Positions 22,705 to 31,301 are shown, counted from the stretch's first letter. The stretch: 33,319 bases of DNA from Streptomyces phaeochromogenes (GCF_001418655.1 NZ_LIQZ01000099.1:1-33319), one strand, 5' to 3'. A program made the numbers and translations. Notes: generated by a model from the sequence alone, not told the origin.

Positions 22705-25700
22705 TCAGCTGGCGTTGATGACCTGGATGAGCTGCTGCTGGTGGTCCTGGACGCGGACGTCGATGAAGTCGCCGAGCGCCCCTTCCTTGGCGTGCAGCTC
22801 GACAACGACCGGAGCCTGACCCGCACCGCGGCCGGCCATCGACGTCAGCGCACTCGCCTGCCGGCTGGTGAAGACGGGCTCCGGGCGTCCCGTCCCGTTG
22901 TAGGCGAGGTTCAGCCCGGGCTCGAGGTAGCCGCCGCTGTCGAAGCTGCCCGGCTTGAAGCCGTACCAGTCGGTGAACAGAGACGAGTTGTAGCCGCGGG
23001 CCCGAGGGCCGACCACCACACCGTCGCCGCCGCGGGACTCCACCTTCGTCTTGCCGAGCGTTCCCGCCGTGTGCCCGACCCCGGCATTGGTGATGCCGAC
23101 CTTGAACGCCGACGCCCCGTTCTTCACCCAGCCGGGAGGGGCGGTGTTCCCGGAGAACGCTCCGGTCGCCCAACGGCGCCGGTTCGGCTTCTGCCCGCGG
23201 AGCACATTCTCGATGGCGGACATGAACCCGGAGCAGTCGAACCCCTTCGGCCCGACACCGCCCCACAGGTACGGCTTGCCGGCCTGAGCCTTCGCCCACC
23301 GCGTCGCGGCCTGAACCTTCGGCCCGCCGAGCCCGCCGCCACCCTTCTTGTCGGCGTCCTTCGAGTAGCCGAAGAGCGCATCGATCATCTTCGTGGGAAT
23401 GCGGCGGATCATCTTCCCGAAGCCGGTGTCCATGCCCGGGAACGACTTCAGCAGCGGGTCGACGACGTTCTTGATACCGGCCCGCGCCGACGCGGCGAGG
23501 GTGTCCTTGAGCCAGCCGGCCCCTTCCTTGATCTTGTTCCAGGCCGCCGAGCCGACCCCGGCAACCTTGTTCGCGGCCCCGCCGATCCAGCCGAAGATGC
23601 CGCCGTCGGCGTACTTCAGGGTGGTGTCTGTCCGTGTCATCGGGTTGCCGCCGAACACGGGGGCGAGCGCAGACTTGACGCCCTGCACACCCTTGCTCTT
23701 GGCGATCGAGTTCATGGCGCCGACGAAGCCCGAGCCGACCGCACGCGTCCACTCCGGCCGCATGATCGCTTCGCCGCCCGACAGCTCCAGGCCGCCACCG
23801 GTCGGGGAAACGAACTTGTGGACGTCCTTACCGGGCGTGTAGCCCGGCATGACGCCGCCCGAGGCGAACTTGAACGCCTTCAGCTTCGTCGCACCGAACG
23901 CCCCGGCGACAAGATTCCAGACGTTGCGGAGGCCGTTGTTGTAGACGACGTCCACGACGTACTGCACCGGCTCCTTCGCGACCCTCTTGAGGCCGTCCCA
24001 GGCCGTCTTGATGCCCTTGCGTGCCGAGTCGAACGCGCCAACCATCCGGTCCCGCAGGAGGCCACCCCAGCCGGGGATCGTCTTCGTGAAGAAGTCCCGG
24101 ATCGGGTACAGGACGTTGCGCTTGATCCAGCCCCAGGCGCTGGAGATGCCCTCTTTCATCTTGTCCCAGTGCTTGATCACCCACACGACGCCCAGGCCGA
24201 CCGGCCCACCGAGAGCCCCGATGATCCACGGCCAGTTCCTGCCGACCCAGTCGAGGACGTATTGGAACGCGGCAGGGATCTTCTCGGTGAAGAACCGCAC
24301 GAAAGGTCCGGCGAACCAGTCGATGACTGCCTTGCCGGCCGTCTTGATGGCATCCCACACGGCCTTCACGGCGTCGCGGAACCATTCGCACTTCGTCCAC
24401 AGCAGGAAGATCGCCGCAACCACGCCGACGATCGCGAGAATGATCCAGCCCCACGGGCCGGAGAACACCGACAGGGTGAACAGACGCATTGCTCCTGTCG
24501 CGAGCAGCATGATGCCGTTCCATAGCAGCATTCCGAGGCGCCACGCGTACATCGCCAGGACGATCCCGTAGATGCCCTGGATCACCCATGGCGCGTTGTC
24601 GGCTACCCACTTCACGCCCTTGGCGAGGATTCCGAGCACTTGCAGCGAGATGCCGCCGATCGGTCCGAGCGCCTGTCCGACAGACAGGAACGCGCCCGCA
24701 ATGTTCTTGATCGTCTCCCACACCTTCGGGCCCATCTCCGAGGAGTAGGACAGGAAGTTCTCGAACTCCGGCGACCCCTTCAGGCCCGTGCCCCAGTCCG
24801 CGAAGCGGCCCGTGATGCGCTGCATCGTGCCGGAGATGTCATCCATGTGAGGCAGGAAGCCGTCGATGATGCCGACCATGCCCTTGAAGATCCGGCCGAA
24901 GGAGATACCCATACCGGTGATCGCGGGGCCGACCGACGTGTCGAGATCCTTCTTGAACGACTTCCACCAGGGGCTCTTGAACCCCGCCGAGGCACGGTCC
25001 TGCAAACCCTTGATGGCGTCCGCGGCCCCCAGCACGATCGGCTTCAGGCCCGGCAGAGAGTTCTTGAGGCCGTTCAACGCCCTCGTGAAGATGGGCATCA
25101 CGGCCGGCTGCAGGCTCTTCGACCACTCGCTGAACGCCGACTTCAGGCCGACGTAGGCGTTCATCGTGTCCCTGGCCGCCGGTGTCAGCTTCGCCAGCTC
25201 TGCCTGGTACTTGGCCTGCGCCGCGGCGGCAGCATCCACACCGCCCGTCGTCTGCTGCTGAGCCTGCTGCAGCTGCCGCTGAGCCGACGCCGCGGACTCC
25301 GCAGCCGACACCTGCGCCTCGCCCACACCCCGCTGGGCGTCCGCGATGCGCTGCTGAGCCTCGGCGATATCCGACGCGTTCTGGGTCGCGGTACGGGACT
25401 GCGCTGCCTGCGCATCCGACAGATCCCGCGTCTTGTCGGCCACCGACTCCTGAGCCGTAGCCAGCTGCTCCTGGGCGTTCTTGACCGTCGCCGAGCCGTC
25501 GACCCCGGCCTTGTTCGCGGCCTTCGTCTCATCCTTCAGCCGCGCCGTCTCGACCGTCTGATCCTTCAACCGCTCGACGGCCTGGTCGTACTGAAGGATC
25601 GCCTTCTGCCGGTCCAGCTCCGTCGCGGTCGCACTCTTCAGGACCGCGTCACGCTCGGCCGTAGCTTCCTGCAGCTGGATCTCGGCGTCCCGCTGAGACA

Positions 25701-26838
25701 GCACCGAATCCGTCAGCCGGCTGTTGAGGTCCTCAAGCTCCATCGCCGCGGTACGGCGAGCCTGCGTCAGATCCTCCTGAGCCCGCGTCGCGTCCCGCTG
25801 AGCGTCCGCCAGCTCCTCCTCCGCGTCCTCGACGGCACGGGCGGCCTGCTGGCTCCTCAGAGACGCCTGAGCGGCCACCTGGGCAGCATTACGGCGAGCC
25901 TGAGACACCTGAGCCTGAGCGGCCGCAATCTGCTTGGCACCGTTGCGCTCCGCCGAAGCGACCGCGGACTGAGCAGAGGCGAGCTGCATCGACCGTGACG
26001 CGGCCTGCGCTGCCGCCTGCCCGCCCGACGCCGTCGACTGGGTCGCCGCCTCCTGAGCTGCCTTCTGCGCCTGCAGCGTGGAGGCAATGCCCTTGAACGC
26101 GGGAATGGCAACCAGGCCGATCGCGCCGAGACCGACACTCGCAGCCACAGCCGCAGCCGCGATCGATCCGAGCCCCGCCAGAATGACGGGAATTGCCGGA
26201 AGGATCGCCGGCCCGAACGCCACCCCGGCCGCCCGCAGCGCACTGAAGCCCGCCACCGCCGACCGGGTATCGACGTCGACCGACGCCGTCTGCCCGTCGA
26301 GGCGGTTGACCATCGCCTGAAACGCGGCCAGCTGAGCCGACGCCGAGCCCACATCCATACGGACCTGGACGTCCACATCCGACGCCGACAGGCGCTGCAG
26401 CCGCTCCTGAAGCCGCGTGATGCGGGCCATGGCTTCGGTCGCGTCGATGTCGACGCCCACTTCGACGTCCCGCAACGTCTGCAGCTGCGCCCGGATCGCC
26501 GCGATCTCGCGGTCCACATCCGACGAATCAGCATTGATCTCGACGTCCGGCAGATCCCGGAGAGCAGCCTCGACACGGCCCTTGAAGCTGCGGGCAAAGG
26601 CGGACCCGGTCGACTGGCCCTGCCGGGTCGCTGCGGGGAGCGCTGTACGGCCTCCCTGCGTCACACCGTCCCGGATGGACTGCGCAGCCTGCGCGGCGAT
26701 GTGCCGGCCGATGATCCGGCCGACCTCGTCGCCGACTTGGTTCGCTCCTGGGGTTACTGCGGCCCGCATGCGCCCGGTGAAGCCCCGCGCATCGGGTAGA
26801 ACGTCGACTTCGACTGAGCCGACAGAGATTGCTGGCAC
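22705..26838 (-). CDS. Phage tape-measure-like protein with NlpC/P60 domain
   Basis: This is a 1377-residue protein. An N-terminal part (~1-210) has repeated VDVD/VEINAD-type strands and helices. A hydrophobic Ala/Gly/Ile segment lies at ~215-260, and a long coiled coil rich in Ala/Gln/Glu at ~265-555. Further hydrophobic stretches at ~750-815 and ~870-890 alternate with Trp-rich helices. A C-terminal NlpC/P60 domain has PYLWGGVGPKGFDCSGF (catalytic Cys1202) and VGHTAG (His1256). This is the architecture of siphophage tail tape-measure proteins carrying a peptidoglycan hydrolase. GTG26838 follows GAGGAG. It is the last gene of the minus-strand block. No tail tube, chaperone, capsid or terminase gene is near, so its role is open. 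Confidence 0.88.
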   Translation of the reverse strand: MPAISVGSVEVDVLPDARGFTGRMRAAVTPGANQVGDEVGRIIGRHIAAQAAQSIRDGVTQGGRTALPAATRQGQSTGSAFARSFKGRVEAALRDLPDVEINADSSDVDREIAAIRAQLQTLRDVEVGVDIDATEAMARITRLQERLQRLSASDVDVQVRMDVGSASAQLAAFQAMVNRLDGQTASVDVDTRSAVAGFSALRAAGVAFGPAILPAIPVILAGLGSIAAAAVAASVGLGAIGLVAIPAFKGIASTLQAQKAAQEAATQSTASGGQAAAQAASRSMQLASAQSAVASAERNGAKQIAAAQAQVSQARRNAAQVAAQASLRSQQAARAVEDAEEELADAQRDATRAQEDLTQARRTAAMELEDLNSRLTDSVLSQRDAEIQLQEATAERDAVLKSATATELDRQKAILQYDQAVERLKDQTVETARLKDETKAANKAGVDGSATVKNAQEQLATAQESVADKTRDLSDAQAAQSRTATQNASDIAEAQQRIADAQRGVGEAQVSAAESAASAQRQLQQAQQQTTGGVDAAAAAQAKYQAELAKLTPAARDTMNAYVGLKSAFSEWSKSLQPAVMPIFTRALNGLKNSLPGLKPIVLGAADAIKGLQDRASAGFKSPWWKSFKKDLDTSVGPAITGMGISFGRIFKGMVGIIDGFLPHMDDISGTMQRITGRFADWGTGLKGSPEFENFLSYSSEMGPKVWETIKNIAGAFLSVGQALGPIGGISLQVLGILAKGVKWVADNAPWVIQGIYGIVLAMYAWRLGMLLWNGIMLLATGAMRLFTLSVFSGPWGWIILAIVGVVAAIFLLWTKCEWFRDAVKAVWDAIKTAGKAVIDWFAGPFVRFFTEKIPAAFQYVLDWVGRNWPWIIGALGGPVGLGVVWVIKHWDKMKEGISSAWGWIKRNVLYPIRDFFTKTIPGWGGLLRDRMVGAFDSARKGIKTAWDGLKRVAKEPVQYVVDVVYNNGLRNVWNLVAGAFGATKLKAFKFASGGVMPGYTPGKDVHKFVSPTGGGLELSGGEAIMRPEWTRAVGSGFVGAMNSIAKSKGVQGVKSALAPVFGGNPMTRTDTTLKYADGGIFGWIGGAANKVAGVGSAAWNKIKEGAGWLKDTLAASARAGIKNVVDPLLKSFPGMDTGFGKMIRRIPTKMIDALFGYSKDADKKGGGGLGGPKVQAATRWAKAQAGKPYLWGGVGPKGFDCSGFMSAIENVLRGQKPNRRRWATGAFSGNTAPPGWVKNGASAFKVGITNAGVGHTAGTLGKTKVESRGGDGVVVGPRARGYNSSLFTDWYGFKPGSFDSGGYLEPGLNLAYNGTGRPEPVFTSRQASALTSMAGRGAGQAPVVVELHAKEGALGDFIDVRVQDHQQQLIQVINAS

Positions 26839-27088
26839 CGCGCTGCCCTCCTCAGGCGTCGTGGCGCGGGCCCTTGAGGATGTGTTACGGCAATACGAGG
26901 TCTGACCTGCGGTTATGCGGTGAGACCGTGTGGGGGTCTGGGTGAGCCTGCAGCGACGGAAAGTGAGAAACCGCAGGTCAAAGCATGATCGCCAGATCCC
27001 CAGAGTCGTGCGGAGGGCGGCATGCTAAACGGGTCCGACCGTTCCATTGGAATGATCTTGGGGTCACCCCCCAGGGTGATCATGATCT
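26839..27088. other. Intergenic region before the tape-measure gene
   Basis: No gene is seen. It contains a perfect 12-bp inverted repeat (26903-26914 / 26969-26980) and, near 27060-27085, a weaker hairpin (gtcaccc/gggtgat) just past the HNH stop codon. The tape-measure gene may therefore have its own promoter here. Confidence 0.45.
26903..26980. repeat. 12-bp perfect inverted repeat upstream of the tape-measure gene
   Basis: tgacctgcggtt (26903-26914) and aaccgcaggtca (26969-26980) are exact reverse complements, 54 bp apart, ~65-140 bp before the gene start. It could be a pair of operator half-sites controlling this gene or a leader structure. Confidence 0.6.
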
Positions 27089-27403
27089 TCACAGCAGACC
27101 CGGGTGCTTCTCGGGGTCGCGGGCTCGCGTCGGCCGCTGTACCAGCGCAGCGGCGGCTGCACCTTCGGCTCCGGTCTTGATGCCGTGGTGGTAGATGCAC
27201 AGAGCCTGAAGGTTCTCGTCTCCGTCTCCTCCGCCCTGGGATGCAGGCTTCACGTGGTCGACGTGCCGTGCCGGCTCGCCGCACCGCTCGTCGGTGCCGT
27301 CCTGCTTCATCCACTGGCAGGCGTGGGCGTCGCGGCGCAGGATGCGCTCACGGATGCGGGCCCAGCCTTTGGGCAGTGGCTCGCTGCGTCGTCCCTGGCT
27401 CAT
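27089..27403 (-). CDS. HNH endonuclease
   Basis: This 104-residue protein begins WARIRERILRRDAHACQW. It has the HNH/zinc pattern: C..., RCGEPARHVDHVKP, GGDGDENLQALCIYHHG (His-Asn-His with four Cys/His ligands). Small HNH proteins of this shape lie beside terminase genes in many phages and are also stand-alone nicking enzymes in mobile elements. No terminase is present here. ATG27403 overlaps the stop of the preceding gene (ATGA). Confidence 0.85.
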   Translation of the reverse strand: MSQGRRSEPLPKGWARIRERILRRDAHACQWMKQDGTDERCGEPARHVDHVKPASQGGGDGDENLQALCIYHHGIKTGAEGAAAAALVQRPTRARDPEKHPGLL

Positions 27404-27594
27404 GTCTGCTGCTCCTTCTGCTGTCGCATCTGCTGCTCGAACTGGGTGCGGTCGAGGCTGTGTTGGCTGGCCCATGCGTCTTGTGCCTGCCTCCACTTCT
27501 CTCGGGCCCGCAGCATGGGCAGCCAGATGCCGTCTTCGACCTCGGGCATCCACCGGGTCTCGTCGAAGGTGAGCAGGTGCTCGGGTATCTGCAC
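27400..27594 (-). CDS. Small Trp/Gln-rich protein coupled to HNH
   Basis: This 64-residue protein starts at GTG27594, after AGGAG. It is helical, with Trp residues and a Gln-rich end (MRQQKEQQT). Its stop overlaps the HNH start, so it is translationally coupled. It may be a partner of the HNH protein; no family recognised. Confidence 0.7.
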   Translation of the reverse strand: MQIPEHLLTFDETRWMPEVEDGIWLPMLRAREKWRQAQDAWASQHSLDRTQFEQQMRQQKEQQT

Positions 27595-27615
27595 GTCGTG
27601 CTCCTGTCTGTGTGT

Positions 27616-27655
27616 GCGGCAGGCGCCGAGCTCGCACGGTGCTGGCGCCTGCCGC
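27616..27655 (-). terminator. 12-bp perfect hairpin inside the minus-strand block
   Basis: Arms gcggcaggcgcc (27616-27627) and ggcgcctgccgc (27644-27655) pair perfectly around a 16-base loop. It separates the replication genes from the HNH and tape-measure genes and may limit read-through. A weaker 8-bp hairpin lies just upstream on the same strand (near 27675-27705). Confidence 0.65.
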
Positions 27656-27733
27656 TCTGGTGGCCACGCGCAGAGCCGAAAGGAGAAAGCTCTCTGCGCT
27701 GCCGCCTCTCGCTTTCCAGGCGAGGGGTCTGTG

Positions 27734-28375
27734 TCAGTACTTGGCTCGGAGCCAGCTCTCGGGGTCCTGGACGAGTGCCTGCTCCGAGCCGGGTACGTCG
27801 ACTGCTGGGGTGAGGTAACGCACGTGGCGTTGTACCTGTCGGGCTCCCCGCGTGAGGGCTGCGGCGATGAGTACGCCCGCGTTGAGCGCGGCGATGCTGC
27901 GGCCGTCGACGTGTACGGCGTCGCCGCGTGCCATGCCCGCGTTGGTCCAGCCGAGCCCTGCGTGTTCGGTGGCGGTCTGGCTGCCTTCGGGTACGCCTGC
28001 GTTGCGCAGGGCTGCGGTGGCTTGGGCGATGAGCTTCTGCCGTCCGGCGCAGGCGCCGATGAGTACGGCCGCGGCGTCCTCGATGGCGGTCATGGCGGCG
28101 AGTGCGGTGTCGACGTCGCCGGCCTGGTCGAGGATCTGCGCCTTCAGCAACTGCAGGTGGTCGAGACGTTCGGCTTCTGCCTGTGCCTGTGCCTGCTGGC
28201 CGGCGTGCTCGACGGTGAGCCTGGCGTGTTCGACGGTGAGGACGGCCGCGCCCAGTTCTTCGGCGGTGACGGAGCCGGGGCCCTCGTCGACGAGGCGGGC
28301 TTTGATCTGGTCGACTGCTGCAGTCGCCGCGGTGAGCTGCTGCTCGGCGTCGGCAAGCGTGACGGTCTTGGACAT
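27734..28375 (-). CDS. Hypothetical coiled-coil, alanine-rich protein
   Basis: This is a 213-residue protein. Residues 1-120 are long Ala/Glu/Gln-rich helices (ADAEQQLTAATAAVDQIKARLVDE, HARLTVEHAGQQAQAQAEAERLDHL), probably a coiled coil. The C-terminal ~70 residues are a small mixed domain (VHVDGRSIAALNAGVLIAAALTRG). ATG28375 follows AGGAGG. It is not a recognisable scaffold or head protein. Function unknown. Confidence 0.75.
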   Translation of the reverse strand: MSKTVTLADAEQQLTAATAAVDQIKARLVDEGPGSVTAEELGAAVLTVEHARLTVEHAGQQAQAQAEAERLDHLQLLKAQILDQAGDVDTALAAMTAIEDAAAVLIGACAGRQKLIAQATAALRNAGVPEGSQTATEHAGLGWTNAGMARGDAVHVDGRSIAALNAGVLIAAALTRGARQVQRHVRYLTPAVDVPGSEQALVQDPESWLRAKY

Positions 28376-28384
28376 GGCTGCCTC

Positions 28385-28519
28385 CTAGGCGGCGGGGGGA
28401 AGGTCGTCGGGTTCGGGGGTGTCGGTGTCGTCGGGCTCGGGGATCCCGAGGACTCGGCGGAGGAGGCGGCCGTTTTCGGCGCGTCGCGCGGCGAGCATGT
28501 CGCGGAGAGGGTCGGTCAC
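28385..28519 (-). CDS. Very small acidic-tailed protein
   Basis: This 44-residue protein starts at GTG28519, overlapping the previous stop (GTGA). It has a basic helical N-terminus (PLRDMLAARRAENGRLLRRVLG) and a Pro/Asp-rich tail (EPDDTDTPEPDD). The overlap on one side and the 9-bp gap to the next gene's start support it. Function unknown. Confidence 0.6.
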   Translation of the reverse strand: MTDPLRDMLAARRAENGRLLRRVLGIPEPDDTDTPEPDDLPPAA

Positions 28520-28761
28520 CGGGGTTCTCCTTCGATGGCGTTGCGGTAGTTGACGTCCTGCATGCCGAGGGCGATCTGTTCGGCGAGTGCGACGCCTCCG
28601 GGTACGGCGTGGACGGCCTGGGCGAGTCCGTTGAGGGCAGCTGCGGTGACCGTGCGGAGCTCGTCGACGTCGAGGCCGTCGAGGACCAGGCGCACGGCTT
28701 CGGCATCGCCGCGGAGCGCATGGATCGTCAGACCGCACGCCATCAAACCGAGGTCAGTCAC
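28516..28761 (-). CDS. Hypothetical helical protein, 81 residues
   Basis: It starts at GTG28761 (GTGA overlap with the helicase stop). It is entirely helical and leucine/alanine-rich (TIHALRGDAEAVRLVLDGLDVDELRTVTAAALNGLA). No family recognised. Coupling on both sides ties its expression to the helicase. Confidence 0.7.
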   Translation of the reverse strand: MTDLGLMACGLTIHALRGDAEAVRLVLDGLDVDELRTVTAAALNGLAQAVHAVPGGVALAEQIALGMQDVNYRNAIEGEPR

Positions 28762-29867
28762 GACTCGTCGTCCTCCATTCCGGGGATGGCGTCGGCTGCG
28801 ATGTAGAAGCCACGCTTGGGCTTGATCAAGCGGCCGGACTCTTCGAGGCGCTTGAGGTACTGGTAGGCGTCCTGACCGAACTTCGTGACCACGGCGGCGG
28901 CCTTGCAGCCGTCAGGGTGTTCACGGACGAACGCCAGGATGTTGACGGAGATGTCGCCGAGGCTTGCCGCGTCTTCTCGCTTTTGAGCAGTGGCCGCGGC
29001 GTCGGTCAGATTCACGCCGTCCAGCGTCCACAGACCGCCGTCCATGACGAGCGCGTACTCGGATTCGATGACGTCCCGTCCGGTCACCATGAGGACCGCC
29101 TCGGTCGCCTGCCGCTTCCGGGCGAGCACGACGATGGTGTCGGCCGCACCGGCGAGTCCGTGAGTGCCGGATACGGAGTCGACGAAGTCTTCCGAGGCGG
29201 CCTTGCGGTCGTGGTGCAGCGCGCTGATGGCGAGACCTGGGTTGTGGTCGGCCACCCGTTTCAGTGCGCCCGCCACCCTGTAGTCGCGCTGGTATGCAGA
29301 CTCTCCGGGCATCGCCGGGGGCATGACCTTGCCGAGCGTGTCGATGATGATTAGAGACGTGTCCGGGTAGCGCCTCAAGAACGCTTCCAGCGTGTGAATG
29401 ATGAACCCGGGGCGGATCTCGGTCATGTAGTGGAACAGCTCGGGGATCGGGTCTTCGCCGAGGAGTGTCCGGCACCGGTCCTGCATGCGCCTGTCTCCGT
29501 CTTCGAGCGCCAGATAGAGGACTCTGCGCTTCCCCGACATGGCGATCTTCCCGACGGCCTGCCTGCTACTGGAGACAGCGAGCAGGAAGTCGAGGGCGAG
29601 CCAGCTCTTACCCGCCTTCGGTGGGCCGATCAGCAGCGAGAACCCCTCGGGTAGAAGTCCCGGCACGGCATACCTGAGCTCGGGGAACTCCTGTCCGTCC
29701 AGCCAGGACCCGTCACGTACAGCGGCGAGAAGCTTCTGGTCGTACTCCTCCTGACTGTTGCTGTCAGAACCGTCAGAAGTGTCAGAAGGCCTAGGAGGCT
29801 CCCTCAGCCAATCTGACGGTTCTGACGGTTCTGACACAGCCACAGAGAGAGCTACGGCGTCGGTCAC
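28758..29867 (-). CDS. RepA/AAA_25-type replicative helicase
   Basis: This 369-residue protein starts at GTG29867 (GTGA overlap with prim-pol). It has a RecA-like ATPase with Walker A GPPKAGKS (81-88), the RepA-type ALEDGDRRMQDR (120-131) and Walker B LIIID (172-176). A C-terminal winged-helix part follows (~300-360, VNILAFVREHPDGC, YQYLKRLEESGRLI). It resembles hexameric helicases such as RSF1010 RepA found beside primase-polymerases in plasmids and phages. Residues ~10-36 (SEPSEPSD, SDTSDGSDS) are encoded over a six-iteron DNA cluster and are probably a flexible tail. Confidence 0.88.
   Translation of the reverse strand: MTDAVALSVAVSEPSEPSDWLREPPRPSDTSDGSDSNSQEEYDQKLLAAVRDGSWLDGQEFPELRYAVPGLLPEGFSLLIGPPKAGKSWLALDFLLAVSSSRQAVGKIAMSGKRRVLYLALEDGDRRMQDRCRTLLGEDPIPELFHYMTEIRPGFIIHTLEAFLRRYPDTSLIIIDTLGKVMPPAMPGESAYQRDYRVAGALKRVADHNPGLAISALHHDRKAASEDFVDSVSGTHGLAGAADTIVVLARKRQATEAVLMVTGRDVIESEYALVMDGGLWTLDGVNLTDAAATAQKREDAASLGDISVNILAFVREHPDGCKAAAVVTKFGQDAYQYLKRLEESGRLIKPKRGFYIAADAIPGMEDDES
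29763..29837. repeat. Iteron cluster, candidate replication origin inside the helicase gene
   Basis: GTCAGAA occurs three times at 9-bp spacing (29763, 29772, 29781). The inverted form TTCTGAC occurs three times at 9-bp spacing on the other side (29811 with one mismatch, 29820, 29829), giving a symmetric 3+3 array around a ~20-bp centre. The codons used (TCA, TCT, GAA) are disfavoured in this GC-rich DNA, so the DNA sequence itself appears conserved. The site is between the prim-pol and helicase active-domain codons, a natural origin position. Confidence 0.65.
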
Positions 29868-30733
29868 GCGGCCACCCCCCGTCCGGCAGAAGCCACAGTG
29901 CGCATTGCCTCGCCCGCGCCCAATCCGACCTGGATAGCCGCTCCGACGAGCTCGGCTTCCACCTCGCTGGCCGCGACATGTCCGTCTCGCACGTGCTCCC
30001 ACGCCTTCGCGGCAGCCCAGAAGAGGCGGTCATTGCGGTTGCCCTCGGAGGAGGTGAGCACGACGTTGACGAGTCCCTGCAGTGCTCGGGTTGAACTGTC
30101 GACGGACATAGCCGCCGGCCGCCTCTGTGGCTGCTGTCGAGGCGCGGGCGGCAGCATGAGCCGGAGCAACTGGTCCGGGATCGGCTGCGGCTCGATGTAT
30201 CCCGTCTTCGGGTGGAGGACGTACTCGCCTTTGCGGCCGATGCTGCCGGGGCCGACGAGGTATCCGCGGCTGCTGCGAACGTCGATACCGGGTCCGACCT
30301 TGCCGACCGAGTTGGGGACGATCGTCCCGCCGGGTACGGCGAGCCATAGGTGGAAGCCACCTGAGGGCGTGCAGACGGTCGTCGTCTGGGGGATCTCGAA
30401 GCCGTGCCGTTCGGCGAGCCGGTTGAGTGTGGCGACCCCGTCGACCTTCTCCTTGCGGTCGAGGTCGAGGCCGACGAGTCGGGCGCCGCACCGGATGCCG
30501 TAGCCGACCGCTTTGGGGGCCTGGTCGAACAGCCAGCGGACGGTGTCCGGGTCGCTGGATGCGTCGCCTACGCCGTGCCCGGGTGCGCCGCACTGGTGCA
30601 TGCCCTGACAGGTGTGTCCCTTGTCATGCGGGGATCGGATGATCGGCGTTTTGTTGATGCTGAGGGGGAAGACCTCGTATCCCCACTCGATGGAGTGCAG
30701 GGCAGCCTGCAGCGCGTTGTCGTGGTTGCTCAT
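29864..30733 (-). CDS. Bifunctional primase-polymerase (prim-pol)
   Basis: This 289-residue protein has the catalytic pair D90-x-D92 (GLDLDRKE), SGGFHLWL with His128, and GIDVRSSRGYLVGPGS (149-164), which together define the AEP-type prim-pol fold. A Cys/His-rich loop before it (CQGMHQCGAPGHG, ~42-54) may bind zinc. The C-terminal ~80 residues are a small helical domain. ATG30733 overlaps the stop of the preceding gene (ATGA) with AGGTGG upstream. With the adjacent helicase it forms the replication module of the element, equivalent to the RepPP type known in some AICEs. Confidence 0.92.
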   Translation of the reverse strand: MSNHDNALQAALHSIEWGYEVFPLSINKTPIIRSPHDKGHTCQGMHQCGAPGHGVGDASSDPDTVRWLFDQAPKAVGYGIRCGARLVGLDLDRKEKVDGVATLNRLAERHGFEIPQTTTVCTPSGGFHLWLAVPGGTIVPNSVGKVGPGIDVRSSRGYLVGPGSIGRKGEYVLHPKTGYIEPQPIPDQLLRLMLPPAPRQQPQRRPAAMSVDSSTRALQGLVNVVLTSSEGNRNDRLFWAAAKAWEHVRDGHVAASEVEAELVGAAIQVGLGAGEAMRTVASAGRGVAA

Positions 30734-31032
30734 ACGGTCACCACCTGGGGTCGCAGCTGGACGACGTAGACGGCTCCGCACGGCCCGGTCTTGAGTACGG
30801 ACCTGACGAGGGGGAGCGGTGCGCGGTGAAGGTGCGGGTGTCCGCAGCGCGGGCAGCTCTCGACGCGCACCTGCCGGTGCCACTTCTGGGAGCGGGATCG
30901 GTAGGTGTCGAGTCGGCCCTGTACCCGCGGCGGGTCGCCCTGTGCCAAGATGGCAGCGGACTTACCGCCCGCTGCGGAGTCTTCGTGAAACGCCCCGGAT
31001 TCGGCCCGGGGCGTTTCTGCGTTCTCGCTCAT
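30730..31032 (-). CDS. Small zinc-finger-like protein
   Basis: This 100-residue protein starts at ATG31032, overlapping the Xis-like stop (ATGA), and overlaps the prim-pol start by ATGA. It has an N-terminal disordered ~50 residues, then CPRCGHPHLHRAP and GPCG, a likely zinc site. Could be an accessory factor for prim-pol; unknown. Confidence 0.7.
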   Translation of the reverse strand: MSENAETPRAESGAFHEDSAAGGKSAAILAQGDPPRVQGRLDTYRSRSQKWHRQVRVESCPRCGHPHLHRAPLPLVRSVLKTGPCGAVYVVQLRPQVVTV

Positions 31033-31244
31033 GCTGCTCGCTGACCTCCGGTCTGCACGGTCCGCTCGTCGAGCCACTTCTCGATGGCGCTGCGCCGGTA
31101 GAAGACCCGTCCGGCGCGCCCATCGGACGTCTTGACGTACTCGGGGCCGTCGCCTCGCCAGCGTCGCTCGGCCAGTGATCCAACGGTTCCGAAGATCGGG
31201 TACTCGGTGATGACCTGCTTCGGTGGCAGAAAGTCGTCATCCAC
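31029..31244 (-). CDS. Excisionase-like / HTH protein
   Basis: This 71-residue protein starts at GTG31244, just after AAAGGAG; an ATG at 31268 would place that ribosome site inside the gene. It has a winged HTH pattern (LPPKQVITEYPIFGTVGSLAERRW, then RRSAIEKWLDER) like Xis and AlpA-type regulators. It is first in the minus-strand replication operon and divergent from the repressor. It would act with Int in excision and could also regulate the operon. Confidence 0.75.
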   Translation of the reverse strand: MDDDFLPPKQVITEYPIFGTVGSLAERRWRGDGPEYVKTSDGRAGRVFYRRSAIEKWLDERTVQTGGQRAA

Positions 31245-31271
31245 TGCGGTGCTCCTTTCACTGAACATACG

Positions 31272-31301
31272 TTGCTTACGTGCACCACATGGTCCTATGC
31301 T
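31272..31301 (+). promoter_or_regulatory. Promoter of the repressor-integrase pair, probably leaderless
   Basis: -35 TTGCTT (31272-31277), 18-bp spacer, -10 TATGCT (31296-31301). The expected start site falls on the A of ATG31308, in frame with the repressor, so the mRNA may be leaderless. Confidence 0.55.

Noticed and set aside
22612..24525. 637-residue open frame on the plus strand, and similar frames at 24640-25998
   Set aside because: Antisense to the tape-measure-like gene, with low-complexity Arg/Asp/Gly-rich composition and no domain.
27104..28549. 481-residue open frame on the plus strand
   Set aside because: Antisense to a chain of overlapping minus-strand genes including HNH; Cys/Gly-rich shadow translation.
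22705..31244. Complete prophage
   Set aside because: Apart from the tape-measure-like protein and a small HNH protein, no portal, capsid, terminase, tail tube, baseplate, holin or lysin gene can be seen.
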